From SIG438 sp034117945 (GTDB lineage: Bacteria; Bacillota; Clostridia; HGM11514), in the NCBI GenBank assembly GCA_034117945.1, contig JAXEOR010000091.1, forward strand, positions 1 through 18,501: DNA of 18,501 nucleotides, in the 5' to 3' direction. The notes under the pieces were generated by a model. That model saw nothing but the letters and a program-made list of their open reading frames with translations. It made no database searches and was not told where the DNA came from. Both the position numbers and the translations under genes were made by a program. Positions 7,311 through 14,780 of this stretch are shown here, one piece after another (within the stretch, counting starts at the first letter, position 1; every line of letters begins with the position of its first letter).

Positions 7311-7793
7311 TTATAAAATCGTTTCCAGCCCAAGCTTTTGAGGCTTTAGACCCCGTGCTTCATAAAATTTCAAAGCCCCCTCGTTGGAAGCCCAAACGTT
7401 CAGCGTAAGATTATAGCATCCAATGCTTTTGGCATAGGCCGTCACATAATCATACAAGCGTGTTCCGATCTGCTGCCCCCGCAGACCCTCATCCACGCAC
7501 AAATCGTCCAGATACAGTGTGTCAATATCCGTTAAAATATTGTCTTCTCTGTGGCGGATCAATATGCAAAAGGCATACCCCAGCACCCGATCCTCCTGAT
7601 CCACCGCCACAAAAACCGGTCTGGAATCATCCGAAAGAATTTCCTTCAGCTGCTGATCTGTATATTTTTTTGCATTCGCCCGAAACAAATCCGGCCTTTG
7701 GCGATGATGCACCTCCAGCACCTGAAAAAGCAGCTTGTTAAGCCCGGGGATGTCCCGCTCTTCCGCCCGCCTGATTTTGATTTTAATTTTCAT
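7311..7793 (-). CDS. GNAT family N-acetyltransferase
   Basis: The protein has about 160 residues and the GNAT fold. It shows an N-terminal IKIRRAEERDIPGLNKLLFQ segment, strand RPVFVAVDQEDRVLGYAFC, and the acetyl-CoA motif A in LDDLCVDEGLRGQQIGTRLYDYV, where RGQQIG is the Q/RxxGxG/A signature. The C-terminal motif B is NLTLNVWASNEGALKFYEARG. It transfers an acetyl group to an amine. The sequence is typical of broad GNAT groups and does not name the acceptor. I prefer ATG 7793, with GAGGG 6 bases upstream; ATG 7799 would abut that site. It lies 14 bases after the upstream gene and 19 before the ZIP gene, so the three are probably cotranscribed. Confidence 0.92.
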   Translation of the reverse strand: MKIKIKIRRAEERDIPGLNKLLFQVLEVHHRQRPDLFRANAKKYTDQQLKEILSDDSRPVFVAVDQEDRVLGYAFCILIRHREDNILTDIDTLYLDDLCVDEGLRGQQIGTRLYDYVTAYAKSIGCYNLTLNVWASNEGALKFYEARGLKPQKLGLETIL

Positions 7794-7807
7794 CCTCATC
7801 CCTCATT

Positions 7808-8311
7808 TCAGTCTATTACGCTTGAGATAACACAATCCTCTGCGGTTAATGTTTTTTCGTTTTTAAAATTGGTTTGATTCCCTTCCGCAGTCATTTGCGT
7901 ATTTATTTTTGTCGTTACGGTGTTATCGTGGTTGGCTGTAATCTCAACCTCCACATCATATTCAAAAACATGCCACCAATTGGTGTTGAAATGGCCGAAT
8001 TCAACAAGAATTTCGCCAACATCGTCATTAGGAACAGAAAAACGGAAGAGGTTCTGTCCATAAATCCCTTTTCTTATTTTAAATTCACTGTCAGAAATTA
8101 TTGCTTTGTCAACAACCTCACCTGTGTTTGACAGGAGCAAAAGCTCGGTCCCTTCGAGATCCATCTTTGTTCCGTCAACCGTAACCGTGATCCTGCCTGT
8201 ATGATGATAGTTCGCCAGCCTGGAGGGAATTTCAGATATGGAGCCTCTAAAAAGATACCCAAGGATGACAACAAGCAGGATACTGATAGATGCTATCATA
8301 AATTTTTTCAT
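7808..8311 (-). CDS. Hypothetical membrane-anchored protein
   Basis: I do not recognise this 167-residue protein. It starts with MKKF and one hydrophobic segment (about 5-22, ASISILLVVILGYLF), with no cysteine for a lipobox. It is therefore a signal anchor, or possibly a signal peptide. The rest is predicted to lie outside the cell and looks rich in beta strands (GRITVTVDGTKMDLEGTELLLL, and YDVEVEITANHDNTVTTKIN). ATG 8311 has a perfect GGAGG 7 bases upstream; a GTG directly before it is less likely. It is the first gene of a leftward cluster with GNAT and ZIP genes, but that neighbourhood gives no clear role. Confidence 0.75.
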   Translation of the reverse strand: MKKFMIASISILLVVILGYLFRGSISEIPSRLANYHHTGRITVTVDGTKMDLEGTELLLLSNTGEVVDKAIISDSEFKIRKGIYGQNLFRFSVPNDDVGEILVEFGHFNTNWWHVFEYDVEVEITANHDNTVTTKINTQMTAEGNQTNFKNEKTLTAEDCVISSVID

Positions 8312-8328
8312 CACACCACCTCCACACC

Positions 8329-8357
8329 ATTATACCACACTCCTTTTCGGGATGCAA
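8329..8357 (-). promoter_or_regulatory. Promoter of the leftward hypothetical-GNAT-ZIP cluster
   Basis: On the minus strand, TTGCAT (8357-8352) and a perfect TATAAT (8334-8329) are 17 bases apart. The predicted start near 8322 would leave a leader of only about 11 bases, beginning at the ribosome binding site itself. Confidence 0.55.
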
Positions 8358-8498
8358 TCCCTCCTTTTAAATTTTGATTCAAAGCGCATGAAGCAGAAAA
8401 ATTTTAGTCTCCTTCCTTAGCTAGGGGCGATCCATCAGCTGCTGCGGACTGTTTGAAAAAGGCAGGAAAAGGGCGCAAAAATTGCATAAAATTCTTGC

Positions 8499-8527
8499 TT
8501 GTATGCCCTGGGGGCTAGGTGTATAAT
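8499..8527 (+). promoter_or_regulatory. Promoter of the DUF5107-TPR gene
   Basis: TTGTAT (8499-8504) and a perfect TATAAT (8522-8527) are 17 bases apart. The start would be near 8534, again giving a very short leader before AAAGGAG (8534-8540) and ATG 8550. I see nothing else of note in 8358-8498. Confidence 0.6.
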
Positions 8528-8549
8528 GGTTGCAAAGGAGTGAAACAGT

Positions 8550-11500
8550 ATGAGCAATTCTGTGAAAAAAGAAAAAAAGATCATCCCCACCTATGTTCCC
8601 AAAAAGGCTATGGATTTGCCTATGTTTTTTGAAAAAAAGCCCTATCAGGGCGCAAGCGGCAGACTGTATCCGCTGCCCTTTTCAGACAGTATCAGCGATG
8701 AAAAAACAGACGTGGAATATGAGGTGTATACTCTTGAAAATGAGTATATTTTAACTCAGGTTTTGCCCAACAAGGGGGGCAAAATTCTGCGGGGCTATGA
8801 CAAGATCGGCAGCTATGATTTTATCTACTATAACGAAGTGATCAAGCCGGCGCTTGTGGGTCTTGCCGGCCCCTGGATTTCCGGCGGCATTGAGTTTAAC
8901 TATCCCCAACATCACCGTCCCACAACCTATATGCCCCTGGAGGCTGTCATCCAAGAGAGCGAAAACGGAGAAAAAACAGTCTGGACAGGTGAGATCGAGC
9001 CCTTTCATCGCATGAAAGGGATGGTGGGCATCGCAATCGACGAGGGAAGGAGCTATATCAAGGCCAAGGTTAAGATTTACAATCGTACCGACCAACCTCA
9101 GGCGTTTATGTGGTGGGCCAATCTGGCCGTTCCCGTAAACGAAACCTACAAAACAATTTTTCCACCGGATGTTGAATGGGTCAACGATCACGACAGGCGC
9201 TGTATCATGAGCTGGCCCGTTGCGAAGGGGGTATATCACACGGCTCGCCCCTTTGACTACGGTGCCGGCACCGATATTTCTATGTATGACGCAGTAAAGG
9301 TGCCGTCCTCCTTTTTGGTGTCCCAGGGGCAGTCTGACATGAACTTTGTAGCCGGCTATGACGGCGGCAAGCAAAAGGGCATTGTCACAGTGGCAGATCA
9401 TCACATTGCACCGGGGAAAAAAATGTGGCACTGGGGCAAAGGGGATTTCGGAGATATGTGGTGCTCCAATCTCACCGATCAAAACGGCCCGTATATTGAG
9501 CTTATGACAGGCGTGTACACAGACAATCAACCAGACTTTTCTTGGCTCGCTCCCTATGAAAGCAGGGTGTTTGAACAGTATTGGTATCCGATCCGTGACA
9601 TCGGCGACGTTAAAAACGCAACGATTGACGCCGCAGTCAATGTGGAAACAAGAGGGGATCGACTGTTTTTCGGATTTCAGGTTACGGGAAAATTTGAAAA
9701 GGCTAAAATCAATGTATATGACGGGGATCAGCTGATTTTCACAGAAACAGCTGATTTAGACCCGTCAAAAGCCTATTTGAAAGAAATCAACATAGCCGAC
9801 ATGGACGAAAATCACATCAAAGCGGAGCTTGTGTCGGCCGACAATAAAATTTTAGTGGATTACAAGCCTTACATCAGAGGGCAAAAACAGCCTATCACCC
9901 CGAGAAAGCCGGTTGTTCGGCCAAGTGAGCTTGAGACAGTGGAGGAATTATATCTCAACGGCCTGCATTTGGAGCAGTACAAGCAGCACAATTATGATGC
10001 GAGAGATTATTACAAGGAAGGCCTGCGCCGTGACCCCACAGATATTCGCTGCAATACTGCAATGGCGAGAATTTCCTACCAGAACGGTCAGTTTGAGGAT
10101 TGTATCGCCTATGCCGATGAGGCCATCACCAAGCTGACAAGCAGAAATATGCATCCGGCAGATACAGAGGCCATGTATCTGAAGGGGCTTGCATTAAAAG
10201 CTGTGGGCAGAGAAAAGGAGGCCTATGATGTTCTTTTCATGGCCGCCTGGGATTACAAGTTCCGATCTGCCGCATATTACGAGCTTGCCCTGCTGGACTG
10301 CAAATGGGGCGAATATGCCGGTGCTTTGGAAAAGCTGGATACCTCCATCAGCGGTCATGCAGGACATACAAAGGCAAGGAATATGAAGGCGCTTGTCCTT
10401 TCTATTCTGGGAAGAAAAAGTGATGCCAAGGCTATTCTGGACAGTGTGCAGGCCTATGACCCTTTGGATATGTTCAGTAAATTTTTGCTGCTGGATTTTG
10501 GCGGCGATCAGGCAGAGCTTTGTGAAATATTCGGCAAAAAGGCGGAAAACTATCTGGATATGGCCTATGACCTCATCAGCGGCGGCTTTTATGAAAAAGC
10601 AATCTCTGCCATCGATCTATCCCAACAGACCTATCCCTTGTTTGACTATGTGAAGGCATACTGCAGCGGAAAGCTTCAAAACTCCCGGCAGGAAGCGGCA
10701 TATCTCACCGCCGCAGAGGCACAGGACACAGGATATTGCTTCCCCTCACGGCTGGACGATATTGGGGTTTTTAAAAATGCAATTGAGAAAAATCCAAAGG
10801 GCGCCAATGCCTATTATTATCTCGGCTGCCTGTTTTACGACAAATTTGCTTACGAAAAAGCAACAAAGCTATGGGAAAGGTGCATCGAGCTCAACCCGAA
10901 GCATCCAAAGGCCTTCAGAAATCTTGCTCTTTCCTATTTTGACAAAAAGGGAGATCTGCTTTCGGCAAAAATTTGTATGGAAACGGCACTTGCAAACAAG
11001 CCTGACGATTCGAGACTACTCTTTGAGTATCAGCAGCTTCTCAAAAATATGAATGATTCACCCGCACATAGGTTGGCTGTTTATGACAAATATGAGCCCC
11101 TCATGCTGCAGCGGGACGACTGCTATCTTGACATGATTACGCTGAAATGCATGAATGGTGAATATCAGGAGGCCATTGATCTGGCAAAGCACAGACGGTT
11201 TCACATCTATGAGGGTGGGGAAGGCAAGCTGACAAAGCTGCATGCATGGATGCATGTTTTGTACGGTAACGTGCTTTGTCAAAAGGAACAGTTTTCGGAG
11301 TCGGAAAGAATCTATAGGGAAGGCGTCCATATGCCAAAATCCTATGGCGAGGCAAAAACCTTTTTCAATCAGGAGGGGCATATCTATTATTACCTTGGCA
11401 ATCTTCTGGAAAAAACAGGGAGGGATGCGTCTGCCGCATACAGGGAGGCAGCGGTTGATAAGGCCGCGGTTTCGGAAATTTCCCTTTTCCGTGCTTTGGC

Positions 11501-11810
11501 ACTGCGCAAGCTGCAAAAATTTTCAGAGGCCAAGGATGTGCTTGACGAAATGGAAGAGGTTGCCGATCACTTCATAAAAAATTGTGATATGAGAACCTAT
11601 TTCGGTGTGGGCTCGCCGTCACCCATGCCCTTTGAGTTGGATATCGTAAAAAATAATTTGACAGATGGATATATCCTAAAGGCATATGCGCTGCTGGGGC
11701 TGGGCAAATTCAATTTGGCAGACGAATATATCCAAAAAGCAAGAGAACTGGTTCCGTATGATTTCAGAATTTATACTTATGACTGCATCAAGGATAGTGT
11801 TAAACATTAA
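8550..11810 (+). CDS. DUF5107 domain protein with TPR repeats
   Basis: This large protein (1086 residues) has no signal peptide or membrane segment. The N-terminal third (about 30-350) matches DUF5107, a beta-sandwich resembling aldose epimerase folds: YTLENEYILTQVLPNKGGKI, WISGGIEFNYPQHH, and MWWANLAVPVNETYKTIFPP. A second beta-rich part (about 365-445) follows. From about 458 to the end it is helical, with several TPR units, such as YYKEGLRRDPTDIRCNTAMA, SAAYYELALLDCKWGEYAGA and ANAYYYLGCLFYDKFAYEKA. The family is common in gut Firmicutes and Bacteroidetes near carbohydrate genes, but its activity is not established to my knowledge. A sugar-binding or mutarotase-like role is inference. The start is supported by AAAGGAG 9 bases upstream. 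It is a single-gene unit. Confidence 0.85.
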   Translation: MSNSVKKEKKIIPTYVPKKAMDLPMFFEKKPYQGASGRLYPLPFSDSISDEKTDVEYEVYTLENEYILTQVLPNKGGKILRGYDKIGSYDFIYYNEVIKPALVGLAGPWISGGIEFNYPQHHRPTTYMPLEAVIQESENGEKTVWTGEIEPFHRMKGMVGIAIDEGRSYIKAKVKIYNRTDQPQAFMWWANLAVPVNETYKTIFPPDVEWVNDHDRRCIMSWPVAKGVYHTARPFDYGAGTDISMYDAVKVPSSFLVSQGQSDMNFVAGYDGGKQKGIVTVADHHIAPGKKMWHWGKGDFGDMWCSNLTDQNGPYIELMTGVYTDNQPDFSWLAPYESRVFEQYWYPIRDIGDVKNATIDAAVNVETRGDRLFFGFQVTGKFEKAKINVYDGDQLIFTETADLDPSKAYLKEINIADMDENHIKAELVSADNKILVDYKPYIRGQKQPITPRKPVVRPSELETVEELYLNGLHLEQYKQHNYDARDYYKEGLRRDPTDIRCNTAMARISYQNGQFEDCIAYADEAITKLTSRNMHPADTEAMYLKGLALKAVGREKEAYDVLFMAAWDYKFRSAAYYELALLDCKWGEYAGALEKLDTSISGHAGHTKARNMKALVLSILGRKSDAKAILDSVQAYDPLDMFSKFLLLDFGGDQAELCEIFGKKAENYLDMAYDLISGGFYEKAISAIDLSQQTYPLFDYVKAYCSGKLQNSRQEAAYLTAAEAQDTGYCFPSRLDDIGVFKNAIEKNPKGANAYYYLGCLFYDKFAYEKATKLWERCIELNPKHPKAFRNLALSYFDKKGDLLSAKICMETALANKPDDSRLLFEYQQLLKNMNDSPAHRLAVYDKYEPLMLQRDDCYLDMITLKCMNGEYQEAIDLAKHRRFHIYEGGEGKLTKLHAWMHVLYGNVLCQKEQFSESERIYREGVHMPKSYGEAKTFFNQEGHIYYYLGNLLEKTGRDASAAYREAAVDKAAVSEISLFRALALRKLQKFSEAKDVLDEMEEVADHFIKNCDMRTYFGVGSPSPMPFELDIVKNNLTDGYILKAYALLGLGKFNLADEYIQKARELVPYDFRIYTYDCIKDSVKH

Positions 11811-11846
11811 AGACCGGATCTCAAGGAGCACAAAAGAGCAGAAAAA

Positions 11847-11884
11847 AGCCCCCGTATCAATGCATGGTTTTATGCATTGATACG
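11847..11884. terminator. Strong hairpin between the DUF5107 gene and tRNA-Leu
   Basis: Arms 11853-11865 and 11872-11884 form a perfect 13-bp stem with a 6-base loop. A T-run follows on the minus strand (complement of AAAAAA at 11842-11847), so the form is best for leftward transcription. It can also protect or end the DUF5107 mRNA 43 bases after its stop codon. Confidence 0.75.
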
Positions 11885-11933
11885 AGGTAATTTGTTGGTC
11901 AAAACAAAAAGGGCGCATGACTGATTTTTCTGC

Positions 11934-11969
11934 AAAGAAAAATCGGAATGGAGCAAGGTCCATTCCGAT
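11934..11969 (-). terminator. Terminator of tRNA-Leu
   Basis: On the minus strand ATCGGAATGGA (11969-11959) and TCCATTCCGAT (11952-11942) form a perfect 11-bp stem with a 6-base loop and run into TTTTCTTT. It begins one base after the CCA end of the tRNA. A further A/T hairpin (11923-11931 with 11936-11944) overlaps its tail. Confidence 0.85.
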
Positions 11970-11970
11970 G

Positions 11971-12057
11971 TGGTGCAGAAGACGGGACTTGAACCCGTAC
12001 GACCGTAAGGTCACTACCCCCTCAAAGTAGCGTGTCTGCCAGTTCCACCACTCCTGC
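11971..12057 (-). tRNA. tRNA-Leu (anticodon GAG), CCA encoded
   Basis: The reverse complement folds as an 87-base class II tRNA. The acceptor stem GCAGGAG pairs with CTTCTGC, followed by A73 and CCA. The D-arm contains GTGGAACTGGCAGAC. The anticodon stem is CTACT with GGTAG, and its loop TTGAGGG gives anticodon GAG. A variable arm (GACCTTACGGTC) follows, then the T-arm CGGGTTCAAGTCCCG. The stem end T31-G39 is a wobble pair. A long variable arm and A73 fit leucine, and GAG reads CUC/CUU codons. It has its own promoter and terminator. Confidence 0.97.
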
Positions 12058-12070
12058 AAGTAACGAATTA

Positions 12071-12099
12071 AGTATATCAGTTTTCTCTGTTTTTGTCAA
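12071..12099 (-). promoter_or_regulatory. Promoter of tRNA-Leu
   Basis: On the minus strand a perfect TTGACA (12099-12094) and TATACT (12076-12071) are 17 bases apart, with transcription starting about 7-8 bases before the mature 5' end. No terminator lies between the metallo-hydrolase stop (12117) and this promoter, so operon read-through into the tRNA is possible. Confidence 0.88.
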
Positions 12100-12116
12100 G
12101 GGTTTTTGAAATTTTT

Positions 12117-12767
12117 TTAAAATTCACTGTGGCATAAAACAATTTTCCAATCGTTATACCGTTTCAAAAACTCTGCTTTTTTTCGTTCGCTTTCATCTGC
12201 GGGAGCATAGTCTGGCTTCTGTATGCGTTCCTTCAGTTCGTTCACTGTATCCCAAACGTAAAATTCATCACCGGAGAGCACATATTGATCCGTGCCATCG
12301 ATTACCTCGACAACGCTGGAACCAATTGAATGAGATGCAATTTTCACAACCCTTACGGCATCACAAAGCCTGTATTCATCATTGAAAAGAATGACTTTCA
12401 TGCTGTCTGTGAAATAACCCTTTCCACTTTCGTATTCATCACGCTGAATATATATATTTGAATGTTCGAAAAACGGAATACCCTCAATATGGTCGGAGTG
12501 TGTATGGGTTATGATTACGTCGGTAATATCTTCCGGAGTAAGATTCTGATTTGCCAGCGCCTTAATCGGACCTATAAAATTATACATGGTCCAGCCGGGC
12601 ATAGTTTCACAGCCTGCATCCACTAAAATTTTTCTTTCCTCGGTTTTTATCAAAAAGCAACGGAATAAAATCCGTCGGAATTTATCCGCCGGGCTGTTTG
12701 GTTTGAAAAATGCTTCGGGCATATCGCCCTGTGCAAATGTGATATCTACAATCTCTGCGCTGCTCAT
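12117..12767 (-). CDS. Metallo-beta-lactamase-fold hydrolase
   Basis: The 216-residue protein has the metal ligands of the metallo-beta-lactamase superfamily: THTHSDHIEG (H88, H90, D92, H93), H146 in ASHSIGS, D167 in LSGDEF and H213 in LCHSEF. Length and layout resemble the lactonase-like branch that includes N-acyl homoserine lactonases, so hydrolysis of a lactone or similar ester is likely; the substrate is unknown. No signal peptide is seen, so it is cytoplasmic. Its ATG overlaps the stop codon of the upstream oxidoreductase gene (ATGA), which indicates translational coupling. It is the last gene of a four-gene operon of dehydrogenases, where a lactonase could open the product of a sugar oxidation. 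That role is inference. Confidence 0.9.
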   Translation of the reverse strand: MSSAEIVDITFAQGDMPEAFFKPNSPADKFRRILFRCFLIKTEERKILVDAGCETMPGWTMYNFIGPIKALANQNLTPEDITDVIITHTHSDHIEGIPFFEHSNIYIQRDEYESGKGYFTDSMKVILFNDEYRLCDAVRVVKIASHSIGSSVVEVIDGTDQYVLSGDEFYVWDTVNELKERIQKPDYAPADESERKKAEFLKRYNDWKIVLCHSEF

Positions 12768-13747
12768 TTTACGGTAAGTACTACTTTTCCGATATTTTCT
12801 CCCCTGTAGAGAATCTCATGCGCAGCCTCTGCCTCGGTGATCGGCAGAGTCTTATAGATGGTCGGCTTAACCTGGCCGCTCTCAATCTTCGGGAACACCT
12901 TTTCCACAAGCTCGGAAAGAATGGTTGCCTTAACCTCAGGGGTTCTTGAACGGAGCGTACTGCCGATAATTCTCACATTTCTTACATAGATGTTTTTCAG
13001 ATCTATTTCCGTTTTCTGGCCGGCAAGAGCCGCAATCATAATCCAGCGTGCGCCGTGGGTGAGGTAATGTATACACCTGCCCATCGTTTCTCCGCCCAGA
13101 CAGTCAATTGCAACGTCAACACCGTGTCCGTTTTCAAGCTCCTCTTTCAGCACCGCCGAAATATCCTCCTTTGCTGTCACAACAACTCTGTCGGCATTGA
13201 GATGCTTGATCGACATGGCCAATTCATCTTTACGAACCGTTGTGATTACTCTTACTCCAAACGCCTTCGCCATGGGGATGATAACGCTTGCAAGTCCCGA
13301 CGCTCCGGCATTCATAAGTAGTGTATTTCCAGGCTTTATATTTCCCTCAATAAACAGGTTTAAATATGCAGTTGCGAACGCTTCGGGAATTGCCGCCGCT
13401 TCAGACATCGTACAGTTTTTCGGAATGGGCATAAGCATATCGTATTTAACTGCCGCATATTCGGCATATCCGCCGCCGCCGAGAAGCGCACATACCTTGT
13501 CGCCTATCTTCCAATTTGATTTTGCCTTTGCTTCGTCACCCATTTCAACGATTACACCGGCAATTTCAAGTCCCATCCAATCGGGGCATCCCGGTGGGGG
13601 CGGATAGTCGCCCTCGCGCTGCATGAGGTCGGCGCGGTTTAATGCCGCCGCATGAATTTCAACGAGAACCTCCTCACTTTTGATTTGGGGGTCAGGCACA
13701 TTGTCCCACCTTAAGCTTCTGTCATCATTTACAAGGATTGCTTTCAT
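12764..13747 (-). CDS. Quinone-oxidoreductase-like MDR family protein
   Basis: The 327-residue protein is a zinc-free medium-chain dehydrogenase of the quinone oxidoreductase (PIG3-like) type. It shows ALNRADLMQREGDYPPPPG (about 35-53), GLEIAGVIVEMG, the nucleotide-binding NAGASGLASVIIPMAKAFG and DVAIDCLGGETMG. The glycine motif is slightly altered: NAGASGLAS in place of the usual GGVG form. Members reduce quinones or activated double bonds with NADPH. ATG 13747 is preceded by AGGGGA at 7 bases. It lies 25 bases after the Gfo/Idh gene and overlaps the hydrolase gene by 4 bases. In this operon it could reduce an unsaturated intermediate, but this is inferred. Confidence 0.92.
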   Translation of the reverse strand: MKAILVNDDRSLRWDNVPDPQIKSEEVLVEIHAAALNRADLMQREGDYPPPPGCPDWMGLEIAGVIVEMGDEAKAKSNWKIGDKVCALLGGGGYAEYAAVKYDMLMPIPKNCTMSEAAAIPEAFATAYLNLFIEGNIKPGNTLLMNAGASGLASVIIPMAKAFGVRVITTVRKDELAMSIKHLNADRVVVTAKEDISAVLKEELENGHGVDVAIDCLGGETMGRCIHYLTHGARWIMIAALAGQKTEIDLKNIYVRNVRIIGSTLRSRTPEVKATILSELVEKVFPKIESGQVKPTIYKTLPITEAEAAHEILYRGENIGKVVLTVK

Positions 13748-13772
13748 GTTTTTTTCCCCTATCTTTTATATT

Positions 13773-14780
13773 TTATGCGCCGCACGCTGTTAGTATCAGC
13801 TTGTGCAGTTCTCTCTCGTATTCATAGCCGTAAGGATTTTCCTTTTCGCCGTTTACATAATCCGCAAACGCACGAAACATTGCGTCATACCGCCCATAAG
13901 CGGGTGTATTGTGACACTGCCCTTTTGCGTGCCAGTTTTGGTCAAAAGCCTCCCTTACCCCTGTTGTCTGAGGTTGGAACACACCGGGGCATTCTCCGCC
14001 CAACCATTCAAAGGGCTTTAATTCCACTGTTCCCTTTGTTCCGCATACAACAAGCTGTCTGCGCTCAAATCCGCCTATTTCAACAGCCGTGCTTTTAACA
14101 AAGGAAACACCGTTTTTATACTGAAACACCGCCATGCCGAAATCATCGGCTGTAACTCCGTCAGTGCCGATAGGCTGACTCAGAGGTATTACCTCCTGCG
14201 GCTCGCCGCAAATGCTGTATACCAAATCTATCAAATGACAGCCGAGATAATAGAGCATACCTCCGGGATAATTGCCGAGCCATTTGCGTTTTTCTACATG
14301 ATGCATACAGTTCATCTGCGCCTCGACCGAATAGATTTCACCCAGCCTGCCGGATTTAATATCCTCCTTAAGTGTTACAACTGCCGGATTGTAGCGGTAC
14401 ATATAGCCCATATGGAAAACTAAATTTTTTTCCTTTACCAAATCAATCAGTCTGTCAAAATCCTCGTCCGATTCACTGCCCGGCTTGTCCACCTGTATAT
14501 GTAACCCCTTTTCCGCCGCCATTATGGCATATTCGGTAAGTCGTCTGTCCTCGGTTTCGATACAAATCGCATCAATTCCGGGATAATTCAGGATTTCATC
14601 AACGGTCATTCTTTTGACATCCTCATATGCCCATTGGTTATTATCATAAACAGGTTCATCTCCGTCAACAACAGCATAGCCTACAAGGTCATAAATATCT
14701 CTTTGCAGCTTTAATGTTGAAATTGCCGCCGTTGCATGGTCGTGTCCTGCGCCTATCTGCGCTATCTTTATCTTTTTCAT
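13773..14780 (-). CDS. Gfo/Idh/MocA family oxidoreductase
   Basis: The 335-residue protein has an N-terminal Rossmann fold (QIGAGHDHA, 8-16), a DKP version of the family's EKP motif (HIQVDKPGSESDEDF, K99), and a C-terminal alpha/beta domain with the catalytic-type GGMLYYLGCHLIDLV (H182, D185). The family oxidises or reduces sugars, inositols and related polyols with NAD(P). The HDH in the glycine motif is unusual. Its start overlaps the preceding MDR gene (ATGA), and GGAGGG lies 7 bases before ATG 14780. Fused proteins with an N-terminal MDR and a C-terminal Gfo/Idh domain are known; here the same pair is split into adjacent overlapping genes. The substrate is not evident. Confidence 0.93.
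   Translation of the reverse strand: MKKIKIAQIGAGHDHATAAISTLKLQRDIYDLVGYAVVDGDEPVYDNNQWAYEDVKRMTVDEILNYPGIDAICIETEDRRLTEYAIMAAEKGLHIQVDKPGSESDEDFDRLIDLVKEKNLVFHMGYMYRYNPAVVTLKEDIKSGRLGEIYSVEAQMNCMHHVEKRKWLGNYPGGMLYYLGCHLIDLVYSICGEPQEVIPLSQPIGTDGVTADDFGMAVFQYKNGVSFVKSTAVEIGGFERRQLVVCGTKGTVELKPFEWLGGECPGVFQPQTTGVREAFDQNWHAKGQCHNTPAYGRYDAMFRAFADYVNGEKENPYGYEYERELHKLILTACGA

Noticed and set aside
11971..12057. tRNA-Leu as the attachment site of a genomic island holding the right-hand operons
   Set aside because: The accessory genes lie on the 5' side of the tRNA, while integration usually uses the 3' end. I found no repeated 3' tRNA segment and no integrase gene.
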